From assembly GCA_963732225.1 (NCBI GenBank), contig CAVSYR010000002.1, positions 434,001 through 498,000 of the forward strand: a stretch of DNA of 64,000 bases, read 5' to 3'. Position numbers and translations under genes: made by a program. Source of the stretch: VRUE01 sp963732225. Its GTDB lineage: Bacteria; Actinomycetota; Thermoleophilia; Solirubrobacterales; 70-9. The notes under the pieces are model-generated. The model was not told the origin of the DNA and searched no databases. It saw nothing but the letters and a program-made list of their open reading frames with translations. Positions 48,669-57,435 of this stretch are shown in pieces (within the stretch, counting starts at the first letter, position 1; every line of letters begins with the position of its first letter).

Positions 48669-49619
48669 ATGCACCGAGTAGTCGCACTCTGCCTCGAGGG
48701 GGTGGTCGCCTTCGACCTGGCGGCGCCCGCGCAGGCCTTCTCGGTGGCCTCGACCTCAGGGGGCAAGCCCCAGTACGAGTTCTTGACCTGCTCCTTGGAT
48801 GGGGGTGAGTTGAGCTCGACCACCGGCTTCGGCGTGGTGCCCGAGGGAGATCTCGGCTTGCTCGGGCGCGCCGACACGGTCGTCGTTCCCGCCTACTTCG
48901 ACGTCTTCTCCGCACCGCCGCCACTGGCGATCGAGGCTCTGCGGGGAGCGGCCGAGCGCGGCGCCCGGGTGATCTCGGTCTGCACCGGTGCCTTCGCGCT
49001 CGCCCACGCCGGCCTGCTCGACGGGCGGCGGGCGACCACGCACTGGGGCTTCGCCGACGAGATGGCAACCCGCTTTCCCGCCGTCGAGGTCGACGCGGCA
49101 GCGCTCTACGTCGACGAAGGGGCGGTGATGACCTCGGCCGGCCTGAGCGCCGGCATTGACCTCTGCCTGCACGTGATTCGTGCCGACTGTGGCGCCGCCG
49201 TCGGCGAGCGCGTCGCCCGCCACATGGTCGCCGCGCCGCACCGCGAGGGTGGCCAGGCGCAGTTCATTGAGCGGCCGGCGGTCGCCACGGCCGGCTCGCT
49301 GGAGCAGACCCGGCGCTGGGCCGCCGAGCGCCTGCACGAGCCACTCGACGTCGCCGCGATGGCAGCTCAGGCCAACGTCAGCCCCCGCACCTTCGCCCGT
49401 CGCTTTCGCGAGGAGACCGGGACGACGCCGCTGCAGTGGTTGCTCAACCAGCGCGTGCAGGAGGCGCGGCGGCTGCTCGAGGAGACCGACCTGCCGATCG
49501 ACGCGGTCGCCTGGCGGGCCGGCTTCGGCACCGCCGCCTCACTGCGCGATCACTTCCGCCGGGCGACCGCAACTACGCCAACCGCCTACCGTCGCTCCTT
49601 CACGCCGCTTGCGGCCTGA
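48669..49619 (+). CDS. GlxA-like AraC-family regulator with DJ-1 domain
   Basis: 316 aa. N-terminal DJ-1/PfpI domain (~1-185; VALCLEGVVAFDLAAPAQAF, VCTGAFALAHAGLLDGRRATTHWGF) and C-terminal double HTH AraC domain (~205-312; AAQANVSPRTFARRFREETGTTPLQWL, AWRAGFGTAASLRDHFRR). The sensor half probably binds a small metabolite and controls the divergent DJ-1 gene. Confidence 0.92.
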   Translation: MHRVVALCLEGVVAFDLAAPAQAFSVASTSGGKPQYEFLTCSLDGGELSSTTGFGVVPEGDLGLLGRADTVVVPAYFDVFSAPPPLAIEALRGAAERGARVISVCTGAFALAHAGLLDGRRATTHWGFADEMATRFPAVEVDAAALYVDEGAVMTSAGLSAGIDLCLHVIRADCGAAVGERVARHMVAAPHREGGQAQFIERPAVATAGSLEQTRRWAAERLHEPLDVAAMAAQANVSPRTFARRFREETGTTPLQWLLNQRVQEARRLLEETDLPIDAVAWRAGFGTAASLRDHFRRATATTPTAYRRSFTPLAA

Positions 49620-49629
49620 GTTGCGATGC

Positions 49630-50010
49630 CTAGTCCCAGGTCGCCTGCGGGAGGTTGGAGAGGATTGTCCGGTCGGCGGTGACCAGCGGGGCGTCGGTGA
49701 CGATTGCCTGTGCCGCGATCATGCGATCGAACGGGTCGCGGGTCCAGGAAAGACCGGTTGCTGCTTGAACCAGCGCCGCCGTTGAGACGTCGGAAACCTG
49801 CAGGCCGATCGTCTTTCGCAGCGCGGCGAGCGGCGCCGCAGCGGGCTCCGTCACCCTGCCGACTTCATAGAGATAGGTCAGCTCTAGCTCGACTATCGGG
49901 GAAACGAGTGGCTGATCGGACTCGATCAGGTTGCGAACGACCGTAGGTAGGCGTCGATCAGCACCCTCGTAGAGCCAGCCCACCACATGGGTGTCAAGAA
50001 GGATCAGGGT
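49630..50010 (-). CDS. vapC: VapC-like PIN-domain toxin
   Basis: 126 aa if started at CTG 50010, giving LILLDTHVVGWLY with the essential first Asp. The only ATG/GTG/TTG starts (GTG 49989 and 49986) would remove it. Further acidic sites: VSPIVELELTYL, RDPFDRMIAAQA, VTADRTIL. The start lies inside the antitoxin end, so reinitiation or a rare CTG start is implied. Predicted RNase toxin. Confidence 0.75.
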   Translation of the reverse strand, partial: TLILLDTHVVGWLYEGADRRLPTVVRNLIESDQPLVSPIVELELTYLYEVGRVTEPAAAPLAALRKTIGLQVSDVSTAALVQAATGLSWTRDPFDRMIAAQAIVTDAPLVTADRTILSNLPQATWD

Positions 50011-50227
50011 TCCACTCCGAGGACCAGTCGATGTGGATCAGCTCGTCTGGGTCGCCGACGATGAAGCCCTCGCGCCTCGGCAGGCGCTCCCAGATCGAAA
50101 GCTCCTCCTTTGGGGCGATTACGAGGGTCTTGCCATTGCGCTCGATCTCGAGCGGCTGACCGGTCTCGAGGACCTCGTCGAGCATTCGGTAGATGTTGGC
50201 GCGGAGCTTTGAGGCGGTGGTGGCCAA
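49994..50227 (-). CDS. vapB: Phd/YefM-like antitoxin
   Basis: 77 aa from TTG 50227 (GAAAGA upstream). ATTASKLRANIYRMLDEVLETGQPLEIERNGKTLVIAP is a Phd/YefM-like fold, ending in an acidic Trp-rich tail (IHIDWSSEWNPDPS) that should dock into the toxin. Longer in-frame extensions upstream run through the operator and are unlikely to be coding. Confidence 0.75.
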   Translation of the reverse strand: MATTASKLRANIYRMLDEVLETGQPLEIERNGKTLVIAPKEELSIWERLPRREGFIVGDPDELIHIDWSSEWNPDPS

Positions 50228-50245
50228 TGCGGTTCTTTCAAACTG

Positions 50246-50283
50246 CGTACGTACGTTAGTTGGAAAAAGCATACGTACGATAT
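50246..50283. promoter_or_regulatory. Double CGTACG operator upstream of vapBC
   Basis: TACGTACG occurs at 50248-50255 and again at 50272-50279, 24 bp apart. Both copies are palindromic and sit 20-55 bp upstream of the antitoxin TTG. The second overlaps a candidate -10 (TATGCT on the minus strand). This fits cooperative binding by two antitoxin dimers. Confidence 0.55.
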
Positions 50284-50421
50284 CACCACGCCCGGTGGAC
50301 CTCGTGACTCTCGCCTGCGTTGCCATGCGCGCGACGCTACAGATCGATTTCCACCGCGTGGTGCGCACAAACGCACGGAACCTCAACGCGCTCGCTGCAT
50401 GGATCAGGCAGGCTCCCATTG

Positions 50422-50889
50422 GTGAGCAGGCGCGACCTGATCAAGCTCAGCGATGTGGAGCTGCTCGAGCTGCTCGAGGGCGAGAGGATCGCGATCGTCT
50501 CCAGCCTCGGCCCGCGTGGCTGGCCGCACTCGATGCCGATGTGGTTCGTCCCCCGCGATGGCGAGATCTGGATCTGGACTTACGCCAAAGCGCAGAAGGT
50601 ACGCAACCTCGAACGTGATCCGCGGGCGACGGTGCTGGTCGAGACCGGTCGTGAGTACGGCGAGCTGCGCGGGGTGATGATCGAGGCCGAGGCGGAGATT
50701 CACCGCGAGGCCGGGGTGGTCCTCGGTTTCGCCGAAGAGCTGACCCTGCGCTACGCGGAGGGGATCTCCTCGGTCGAGGGTGATGCCAAAGAGGCACTGG
50801 AGGCACAGGCGCCAAAGCGGGTCGCGATCCACTTCAAACCGATCCGTACCGCGAGCTGGGATCACCGCAAGCTGGGTGGGACGTATTGA
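50422..50889 (+). CDS. PPOX-family (pyridoxamine-phosphate-oxidase-like) flavin/F420-binding protein
   Basis: 155 aa from the GTG at 50422. Split-barrel: ERIAIVSSLGPRGWPHSMPMWFV, GEIWIWTYAKAQKVRNLERDPRATVLVETG, GVMIEAEAEI. It probably binds FMN or F420; the substrate is unknown. Starts 195 bp from the divergent vapBC unit. Confidence 0.82.
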   Translation: MSRRDLIKLSDVELLELLEGERIAIVSSLGPRGWPHSMPMWFVPRDGEIWIWTYAKAQKVRNLERDPRATVLVETGREYGELRGVMIEAEAEIHREAGVVLGFAEELTLRYAEGISSVEGDAKEALEAQAPKRVAIHFKPIRTASWDHRKLGGTY

Positions 50890-50925
50890 CCGTTAACAAG
50901 CCTGCGCTACCAACATCGCCTGCGC

Positions 50926-52089
50926 GTGTTAGGAAGTGACCTGCACGAGCACCCCGCCCCTCCCGCACCGAGCTTGAGACCCGTCAAGATCATCGTCCCC
51001 CTGCTGGCGCTAGTCGCCGCCCTGCTGGCGCCCGCCGTCGCGCAGGCGTTGCCCAGCGCCTTCTTTGGCATCGCGCCGCAGACGGCGCTGACCGACCAGG
51101 ACGCCTCCTACATGAAGGCCGGCGGCATCGGCGCCGTGCGTTGGCCGATCAACTGGGCGACGGTGCAGCCCACGGCCAAGGGCGGCTATGACTGGAGCAG
51201 CGTCGACCCGGCGATCACGGCGGCCTCGCGCAAGGGCCTGAAGTTCCTGCCCTTCCTCTACGGCACGCCGCGCTGGATCGCCAGGAAGCCGACGACGCTG
51301 CCGGTCGACAGCGGCCGGGCGCGCAAGGCCTGGCTCGCCTTCGTCGACGCCGCGGTCAAACGCTACGGGCCCGGCGGCGAATTCTGGAACCAGCACGCGC
51401 CCAGCCAGGCCACGGTCAACTACGTGCCCGCGGTTCCGACTCCACAGCCGGTCCGCACCTGGCAGGTTTGGAACGAGGCCAACTTCTTCTACTTCGCCTA
51501 CCCGGTCTCACCGAGCCGCTACGCGAAGTTGCTGAAGCTGACCTACACCGAGATCAAGGCCGACGACCCGCTCGCCAAAGTCATCCTCTCGGGTCTTTTC
51601 GGGGCTCCCGACCAACAGGGCAAGCAGGGGATGGACGCGTCGAAGTTCCTCGCCGCCCTCTACCGGGTGCCGGGGATCAAGAGCTACTTCGATGGGGTGG
51701 CCCTGCACCCATACGCCTTCCACGTCGAAGACCTCGAAGAACTGGTCGAAGAAATGCGCGAAATAGTGGTTGAAAACCACGACAGCAGCGTCGGCCTCTA
51801 CCTGACCGAGATGGGCTGGGGCTCCCAGAACGACCCCAACAAAGTCGCCTTCGAGCAGGGCATCGCCGGCCAGGCCCGCGAACTGCGCAAGGCCTACGCC
51901 TTCCTGATCGCCAACCGCCACCGCCTCAACCTCAAGGGCACCTACTGGTACTCGTGGAAGGACAACCCCGAATACACCGCCTGCTCCTTCTGCGACTCGG
52001 TCGGCCTCTTCCGGGCCGGCAAGGGCTTCCACCCCAAGCCCGCCTGGCGCGCGTTCGTCTCGCTCAGTGGCGGGCGAGCCCGGCCGTAG
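50926..52089 (+). CDS. Secreted clan GH-A glycoside hydrolase-like protein
   Basis: 387 aa (GTG 50926; TTG 50974 is an alternative start directly before the signal peptide KIIVPLLALVAALLAPAVAQA). TIM-barrel landmarks: VRWPINWATVQP, WQVWNEANFFYF (acid/base Glu) and LYLTEMGWGSQ (nucleophile Glu), GTYWYSWKDNP. Resembles GH39/GH5-like enzymes; the glycan target is unknown. It opens a stretch dominated by envelope polysaccharide genes. Confidence 0.8.
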   Translation: MLGSDLHEHPAPPAPSLRPVKIIVPLLALVAALLAPAVAQALPSAFFGIAPQTALTDQDASYMKAGGIGAVRWPINWATVQPTAKGGYDWSSVDPAITAASRKGLKFLPFLYGTPRWIARKPTTLPVDSGRARKAWLAFVDAAVKRYGPGGEFWNQHAPSQATVNYVPAVPTPQPVRTWQVWNEANFFYFAYPVSPSRYAKLLKLTYTEIKADDPLAKVILSGLFGAPDQQGKQGMDASKFLAALYRVPGIKSYFDGVALHPYAFHVEDLEELVEEMREIVVENHDSSVGLYLTEMGWGSQNDPNKVAFEQGIAGQARELRKAYAFLIANRHRLNLKGTYWYSWKDNPEYTACSFCDSVGLFRAGKGFHPKPAWRAFVSLSGGRARP

Positions 52090-52132
52090 CGCGTATTCGC
52101 GGGCACCCAGCTCGAGGCTTACAGGCTTACAT

Positions 52133-52966
52133 CTAGAAGACCTCAGGCTGGATGCCCTCCTCGGGCACCCGGCACAAGCCGAGCCCCCAGCCGCCCTGCC
52201 CCCAGTCGTCGACCAGCTCCTTGGTGACCGGCATCCTCTCCTTCAGCTCCTGCCAGAACCGCGGCACCCCACCGACCATCTCCTCGTCGCCGGGGACGAT
52301 GTCGTGGAAAGCGATCCAACCGCCAGGACGGACCAGGCCGCTATACAGCTCGAAGTCGCGACGGACCCCCTCGTAGCGATGGTCGCCGTCGATCAGGGCG
52401 AAGTCCACCAGTCCATCGCCGAACCACTCGGCCACCTGGTCGCGCGTCCCCGCGTCGTGGGAATCTCCGCGCACGGCCTTGAATCGCTGGCCCGGAAGCG
52501 GCATCGCCTTGAGCAGGGGAAGCCAGTCGGCTTGATAGCCGGAGCCGAAGGGCCCTCCTGGCAGGTCGACCGTGAGCAGCTCGGCATCGGCCGCCGCCAC
52601 CCGGCTGAGCAGGAAGAGTGTCCCTCCCTGCGCCGTGCCGATCTCGAGCACCGAGCGGGGAGGGTCGGCCTGGAGAAGCTCGAGCAGGCCTTCGATCTCC
52701 GCCGTGACCTGAATCGGCCGCAGGCCGACCCGGCCCACCTCGAAGCCGAAAATGAAGTCGAGGCTCTCAGGGATGCTCCGCGCTCGTCTCCCGTCCCGTT
52801 TCATCTTCCGCGCGGCCATGAGCGTGTCCCGCGTCAGCGCCGCTCTGGCCGCGGCTCTCTCGACCGTGCCTCGCAACCCCTTGTCCCGCAGGGAATCGGC
52901 CACGCGCCGCAGTACGGGATCAGCCTGGCCTGCTGCTCCTCGTGGAGCTTGTCCCCCGCTGCTCAT
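52133..52966 (-). CDS. Class I methyltransferase (CmcI/Methyltransf_24-like)
   Basis: 277 aa from the ATG at 52966 (52996 is also in frame). SVLEIGTAQGGTLFLLSRVA (motif I), LLTVDLPGG, DFALIDGDHRYEGVRRDFELYSGLVRPGGWIAFHDIVPG. This matches O-methyltransferases of sugar and antibiotic clusters, so a sugar O-methylation role in the locus is likely. Confidence 0.83.
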   Translation of the reverse strand: MSSGGQAPRGAAGQADPVLRRVADSLRDKGLRGTVERAAARAALTRDTLMAARKMKRDGRRARSIPESLDFIFGFEVGRVGLRPIQVTAEIEGLLELLQADPPRSVLEIGTAQGGTLFLLSRVAAADAELLTVDLPGGPFGSGYQADWLPLLKAMPLPGQRFKAVRGDSHDAGTRDQVAEWFGDGLVDFALIDGDHRYEGVRRDFELYSGLVRPGGWIAFHDIVPGDEEMVGGVPRFWQELKERMPVTKELVDDWGQGGWGLGLCRVPEEGIQPEVF

Positions 52967-53036
52967 CGGGCTGAAGCTATCGAACTTCCGCCACAACCGG
53001 CGCGGCCGGTTGAGCGTCGGGGAAACCGTCGTTTCG

Positions 53037-54431
53037 CTACTGCGTTGGCCTATCCGTGGACACCAATCGGTCGCATGGGATGGCCACGGTCCATCCTTCA
53101 GGTGCGGTGGGCACCGGTACTTCAGCTAGGCCTTGGGCATAGCACTGGGCCGTGGCTGTGCGCAGGCTTTCGTCCCACAGCGGTCCTCCGCGACCAGTGT
53201 CGTCGACGCGAACGTCGAAGGATGTGACGAGCGATAGCAGCAGGACGGCTGCCGTTGCGATCGCCGCGACGGGACGTCCTCGCCACAACGGGCGCGCGGA
53301 GTCGAGCAAGGCGAGCCCGGCGCTGATCAGCAGGAGAGTCGGGATGATCGCGTAGCGGCCGCCGAGGGCGTTGTAGCCGCCGGTCGGCCAGGTCATCAAA
53401 TCGCCGACGGGCGCGCGGTTGTAGACGGAGACCAAGAACATGGTCACCGACGTGCCGACGGCAATCGCAGCGAAAAGGCGACTGGAGGAGGCACGAAACA
53501 GCAACGCGGTGAGGCAGGCGACGACGGCGACGAAGATCACGACCAGGAAAGGCCAGCCCCAGGCGGCCCAGGTCGCGCCCCCAAGCTTGAGTCCGAGGAC
53601 GGAGCTATCGACGACCCGCTGCAAGAAAGCGGTGATGATGTGTCGCGTCCAGATCGGGACAGCCACTTGTTCGTTGCTGTGCGCAAGGGCATGCAACTGA
53701 GTCGCGGCGGCCAGCGCATAGGCGCCAACGATCAAAGTGTCACGGCGGTTGCGGATCGCAATCGCGCGCAGGAACGCAATTGGGAAGAAGAAGAACGGGG
53801 CAGGGGTGCTGAGGCCCGTGACCAGTATCAGTAGAGCGCCGAGGCCGGCGCCCCAGGTTGTCGCCGGTCGCCAGAGAAGCAGCCAGAAAACGGCGAAGGC
53901 CCCGTACCAGGCGATGTTGGTAGGGGTGGCGACCCCTTCGACCGTGCTCACCGGGCAGAGGATCATTAGCGCGACCAAGAGCGCACGTAGATAGGGGCTG
54001 CGGATTTGCCCGGCGCTGGCGAACCAGACGGCCAGGCCGCTGAGAGCGACGAAGAGAACGGCGACGAGGTTCATCGCCAACGGGGCGTGGTACAAGGGCG
54101 CCATGGCCCCCACCTCGCCAATCAGCCGAGGTAGCACGACGAGGTATTCGCCGTGGGTAACGGCTAGGAGTGGAAAGAAATCGTGGGGGACGATCGCTCT
54201 GCCGAGGAAGATCATTCCGTCCTCTGCCCACAGCGAGTTCAAAGCGTTTGACAGACCGAGCCGGAGCAACTGAAAGAAGGCAGCGAGTGCCACACAGGCG
54301 ACGATGATCAAAGCTCTCTCCCAGGCCTTGAATCGCGCGGGCTCGGGTGGAGGGGACTTAAAGAGCGATCGATCCAGCCCCTGGCGAAGCCGCTTGATCA
54401 AAGCTCCCAACTGGCGGAACATCGCGGGCAC
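53037..54431 (-). CDS. Polytopic membrane protein of the polysaccharide locus
   Basis: 464 aa, about 10-11 TM helices from residue ~35. A loop after TM1 has LWAEDGMIFLGRAI, similar to the acidic Asp/Glu loops of GT-C glycosyltransferases. No firm family recognised; probably a GT-C-like transferase using polyprenyl-phosphate sugars. GTG 54431 or ATG 54422 start. Confidence 0.7.
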   Translation of the reverse strand: MPAMFRQLGALIKRLRQGLDRSLFKSPPPEPARFKAWERALIIVACVALAAFFQLLRLGLSNALNSLWAEDGMIFLGRAIVPHDFFPLLAVTHGEYLVVLPRLIGEVGAMAPLYHAPLAMNLVAVLFVALSGLAVWFASAGQIRSPYLRALLVALMILCPVSTVEGVATPTNIAWYGAFAVFWLLLWRPATTWGAGLGALLILVTGLSTPAPFFFFPIAFLRAIAIRNRRDTLIVGAYALAAATQLHALAHSNEQVAVPIWTRHIITAFLQRVVDSSVLGLKLGGATWAAWGWPFLVVIFVAVVACLTALLFRASSSRLFAAIAVGTSVTMFLVSVYNRAPVGDLMTWPTGGYNALGGRYAIIPTLLLISAGLALLDSARPLWRGRPVAAIATAAVLLLSLVTSFDVRVDDTGRGGPLWDESLRTATAQCYAQGLAEVPVPTAPEGWTVAIPCDRLVSTDRPTQ

Positions 54432-54482
54432 CTTAGTCGGCGTGAAACACCGAAAAGGTGCAGCCTTCGGCGTCCATCACAA

Positions 54483-55265
54483 CTAGGCCCTGCGCCCGGC
54501 TCGCCAGGTCCCGCGCGGCCGCGTGCTGGGGGTCCCATCGCGGCGGTAGTCGCCGCGGCTGAGGTGGTGCTCGAGGAAGACGTAGAGGACGATGAAGAGG
54601 TAGCGGCTGCCCATCTCGTTGAGCCGCAGCTTTGATGTACCTGCTTTGCGGTTGGTCCAGGAGATCGGCACGATTCCGTAGCTGTAGCCGCGCACTACGG
54701 CCTTCAGCGGGAGCTCGACGGTGAGGTTGAAGTGGTGGGAAAGAAAGGGCTTGATGTTTTCGATCACCTCGCGCCGGTACGCCTTGAAGGCGTTCGTCGT
54801 GTCGTTGTAGCCGTGGCGGAAGAGGACGCGGATGCCGAAGTTGACGATCCGGTTCATGATCAGCTTTGAGCGCGGGTAGTCGAGCACGGTCGCGCCGTGG
54901 ACGAAGCGCGAGCCGAATGCGCACTCGTAGCCCTCTTCGAGCAGGCGCTGGTAGGAGACGATGTCCTCGGGGCTGTCGGAGCCGTCGGCCATGACGATCG
55001 CCACCGCGTCTCCCTCGAAGGCCTCGAGGCCGGCACGTACCGCGAAGCCGAAGCCGTTTTCGTAGGGCGAGGGCAGGCAGCGGACCTGTGGATGCTCGGC
55101 GGCGATTCGCGAGACCACGGCCGTGGTGGCGTCGGTACTGGAGTCGTCGACGACTATCACCTCATGGTCGATCTTTTCCCGGGTCAGCGTCGAGACGATG
55201 CTCTCGACCGTCTCCGCGACCGTCTCCTCCTCGTTGTAGGCGGGGATGACCAGCGAGAGCTTCAT
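54483..55265 (-). CDS. GT2 glycosyltransferase (polyprenyl-phosphate sugar synthase-like)
   Basis: 260 aa. GT-A fold: LSLVIPAYNEEETVAETVESI, VIVVDDSSTDATTAVV, AIVMADGSDSPED (DXD-like), GSRFVHGA. Similar to dolichyl-phosphate mannosyltransferase/ArnC types. No C-terminal TM pair, so it should be peripheral to the membrane. The stop side overlaps nothing; the start overlaps the epimerase stop by 4 bp. Confidence 0.88.
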   Translation of the reverse strand: MKLSLVIPAYNEEETVAETVESIVSTLTREKIDHEVIVVDDSSTDATTAVVSRIAAEHPQVRCLPSPYENGFGFAVRAGLEAFEGDAVAIVMADGSDSPEDIVSYQRLLEEGYECAFGSRFVHGATVLDYPRSKLIMNRIVNFGIRVLFRHGYNDTTNAFKAYRREVIENIKPFLSHHFNLTVELPLKAVVRGYSYGIVPISWTNRKAGTSKLRLNEMGSRYLFIVLYVFLEHHLSRGDYRRDGTPSTRPRGTWRAGRRA

Positions 55266-56335
55266 GCCGGCGTGGAAGCCCAGCGCTCGGTGTTTGCTTC
55301 GTAAATCTCACGCAGGATCGTCTCGAGGTCCCGCTGCGGGCGCCAGCCGCCGTACTGGGAGCCGAACTCGTCGAGGTCGCTGATCCACCAGCGGTGGTCG
55401 CCGACCCTTGCCTGGTCGCTCATCTGCCAGTTCAGCTCGCGCCCGGCGATCCGCTCGCAGATCGCGATCGCCTCCAGCATCGAGCAGGCGTTGGCGCGAC
55501 CGCCGCCGATGTTGTAGACCGCGGCAGCCTTGGGCTGCGCGTGGAAGAGCAGCAAGGCATCGACGAGGTCGGCGGCGTGCACGTTGTCGCGCACTTGCTT
55601 GCCCTCGTAGCCGAAGACGGTGTACGGGTCGCCGGTGACGGTGCACTTCATCAGGTAGGCGAGAAAGCCATGGAGTTGGGCGCCTGCGTGGTTGGGGCCC
55701 GTCAGGCAGCCGCCGCGGAAGCAGACCGTCGGCATCTCGAAGTAGCGCCCGTACTCTTGGACCAACAGGTCCGCTGCTGCCTTGGAGGCGCCGAACAGCG
55801 AGTGCAGCGTGGAGTCGATTGACATCGTCGTGTCGATGCCGCCGAACCACCCGTGGTCCGCCGGCAGCTCGAGCCGCGTCTCCTGCTCTTCCAGTGGCAG
55901 GTAGTTGGGCCGATCGCCGTAGACCTTGTTGGTCGAGGTGAAGATGAAGGTTGCATCAGGGCAGTGCTGCCGGGTGGCCTCGAGCAGGTTGAGCGTGCCG
56001 TTGGCGTTGATGCCGAAGTCTGCCTGTGGGTCGCTCGCCGCCCAGTCGTGCGAGGGCTGCGCGGCGGTGTGGATGACCAGCTCGATCTCCTTGGCGCTCT
56101 CGGCGAAGACCTTGCTCACCCCGTCGGCGTCGCGGATGTCGAGATCGGCGGTGCGGAAGCTGTCGAGGTCGCGGTTGAGGCGCTCGGTCACAGAGGCGGT
56201 GGAGGCCTCGGGACCGAAGAGCACGGCGCGGGTGTCGTTCTCGATCCCGATCACGTCGTAGCCGGCCTCGACCAGCCTGGCTGCGGACTCGGAGCCGATC
56301 AACCCACCCGATCCAGTGACTATCGCCTTTGGCAT
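55262..56335 (-). CDS. NAD-dependent sugar epimerase (CDP-paratose 2-epimerase-like)
   Basis: 357 aa from the ATG at 56335 (AAGGAGG upstream). Extended SDR: VTGSGGLIGSESAARLVEAG, HTAAQPSHDWAASDPQADF, FTSTNKVYGDRPNYLPL, YGRYFEMPTVCFRGGCLTGP, GKQVRDNVHAADLV. The AAQPSHDWA and TNKVYGD blocks are typical of RfbE-like CDP-tyvelose epimerases. Makes a nucleotide sugar for the surface glycan. Confidence 0.85.
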   Translation of the reverse strand: MPKAIVTGSGGLIGSESAARLVEAGYDVIGIENDTRAVLFGPEASTASVTERLNRDLDSFRTADLDIRDADGVSKVFAESAKEIELVIHTAAQPSHDWAASDPQADFGINANGTLNLLEATRQHCPDATFIFTSTNKVYGDRPNYLPLEEQETRLELPADHGWFGGIDTTMSIDSTLHSLFGASKAAADLLVQEYGRYFEMPTVCFRGGCLTGPNHAGAQLHGFLAYLMKCTVTGDPYTVFGYEGKQVRDNVHAADLVDALLLFHAQPKAAAVYNIGGGRANACSMLEAIAICERIAGRELNWQMSDQARVGDHRWWISDLDEFGSQYGGWRPQRDLETILREIYEANTERWASTPA

Positions 56336-56358
56336 TGCTCTCAGAGCCTCCTTTTGGA

Positions 56359-57426
56359 CTATCGCTCGAAGCCCAGCGCCGCACGCAGCTCGTCCTCGTG
56401 CTGCTCCGACCAGGCGAGCAGGTCGGCGAGGACATCGCGAGGCCCACGGCTCGGGCGCCACGAGGTTAGAGAATGCAGGTGCCCGCAGTCGCTCAAGTAC
56501 ACGGGCACGTCGCCCGGGCGGTTCTCCGCGACGACGCCGATCTCGACCTCGTTGCCGGTCAGCTCACGGCAGATCGCCGTTGTCTCCAGCAGCGAGAGGC
56601 TGCAATCACGGCCGCCCCCGACGTTCGCGGTGACGCCGCTCCAGCGCTCGGGGTCGCCAAGTTGCTCGTCGACGAGGTCGATCAGGTCGTCGATGTGGAG
56701 CAGGTCGCGCACCTGCTTCCCCGAACCGCCGTAGCCGATGTAGGAGAGCCGACGCCCGAAGAGGTGGCTGAGCAGCCACCAGGAGAAGACCCCCTGGTCG
56801 ACCTTGCCCATCTGCCATGGCCCGGCGATCACGCCGCAGCGGTCGATCACCGCCCGCAGGCCGAAGGCGTCCGCGTACTCCTCGATCAACAGCTCGGCGG
56901 AGAGCTTGGTCGCGCCGTAGAGGGTGCGGGCGCCGGACAGCGGGAAGTCCTCGGCGATGCCCGCGGGCCCGGCGCCGGCGACGGGCTGCGTGGCGCTCAG
57001 CTCGAAGCGGGTCTCGGCCACTTTCAGCTCCAGCTGGAGCTGCGGCGCCACCGGGTAGACCCGGCTGGTCGAGAGGAAGACGATGAAGGCCTCCTCCGCC
57101 CGCGCCCGCTCGAGGCAGTTGAAGGCGCCGAGCAGGTTGGTCTGGACCGAGTAGGAGGGATCGCCGAAGCCGGCCAGGACCGACGGCTCGGCCGAACACT
57201 CGATCATGGCGTCGAGTGAGCCGACTGCTTTCAGATCGGCAGGCTCGCGCACGTCCCCGTGGGCGAACTCGACACCGGCCTCGCGTAGTCGCGACAGGTT
57301 CAGCTCTGAGCCGCGCCGCATCAGGTTGTCGAGGGCGACGATCTCCCAGTCGGGATGGCGCTCTGCCAGTGTGACGGCGAGGTTGCCCCCGACGAAGCCG
57401 GCACCGCCAGTGATCAGCAATCGCAT
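56359..57426 (-). CDS. NAD-dependent sugar epimerase/dehydratase (second)
   Basis: 355 aa. LITGGAGFVGGNLAVTLAERHPDWEIVALDNL, ECSAEPSVLAGFGDP, FLSTSRVYPV, LYGATKLSAELLIEEY (Y-x3-K), GYGGSGKQVRDLLHIDDL. Also RfbE-like, ~30 bp upstream of the first epimerase in the same operon. TAGACT (57441-57436, minus) precedes the ATG by 9 nt. Confidence 0.85.
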   Translation of the reverse strand: MRLLITGGAGFVGGNLAVTLAERHPDWEIVALDNLMRRGSELNLSRLREAGVEFAHGDVREPADLKAVGSLDAMIECSAEPSVLAGFGDPSYSVQTNLLGAFNCLERARAEEAFIVFLSTSRVYPVAPQLQLELKVAETRFELSATQPVAGAGPAGIAEDFPLSGARTLYGATKLSAELLIEEYADAFGLRAVIDRCGVIAGPWQMGKVDQGVFSWWLLSHLFGRRLSYIGYGGSGKQVRDLLHIDDLIDLVDEQLGDPERWSGVTANVGGGRDCSLSLLETTAICRELTGNEVEIGVVAENRPGDVPVYLSDCGHLHSLTSWRPSRGPRDVLADLLAWSEQHEDELRAALGFER

Positions 57427-57435
57427 CGGCTCGGC

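Noticed and set aside
47942..48877. Longer 311-residue version of the DJ-1 protein
   Set aside because: The extra 93 residues run through the divergent promoter and into the GlxA-type gene; the family start is MQIAILIF at 48598.
50228..50419. N-terminal extension of the third antitoxin
   Set aside because: It would translate the operator palindromes and lacks conserved composition; TTG 50227 has a Shine-Dalgarno-like GAAAGA and the right domain start.
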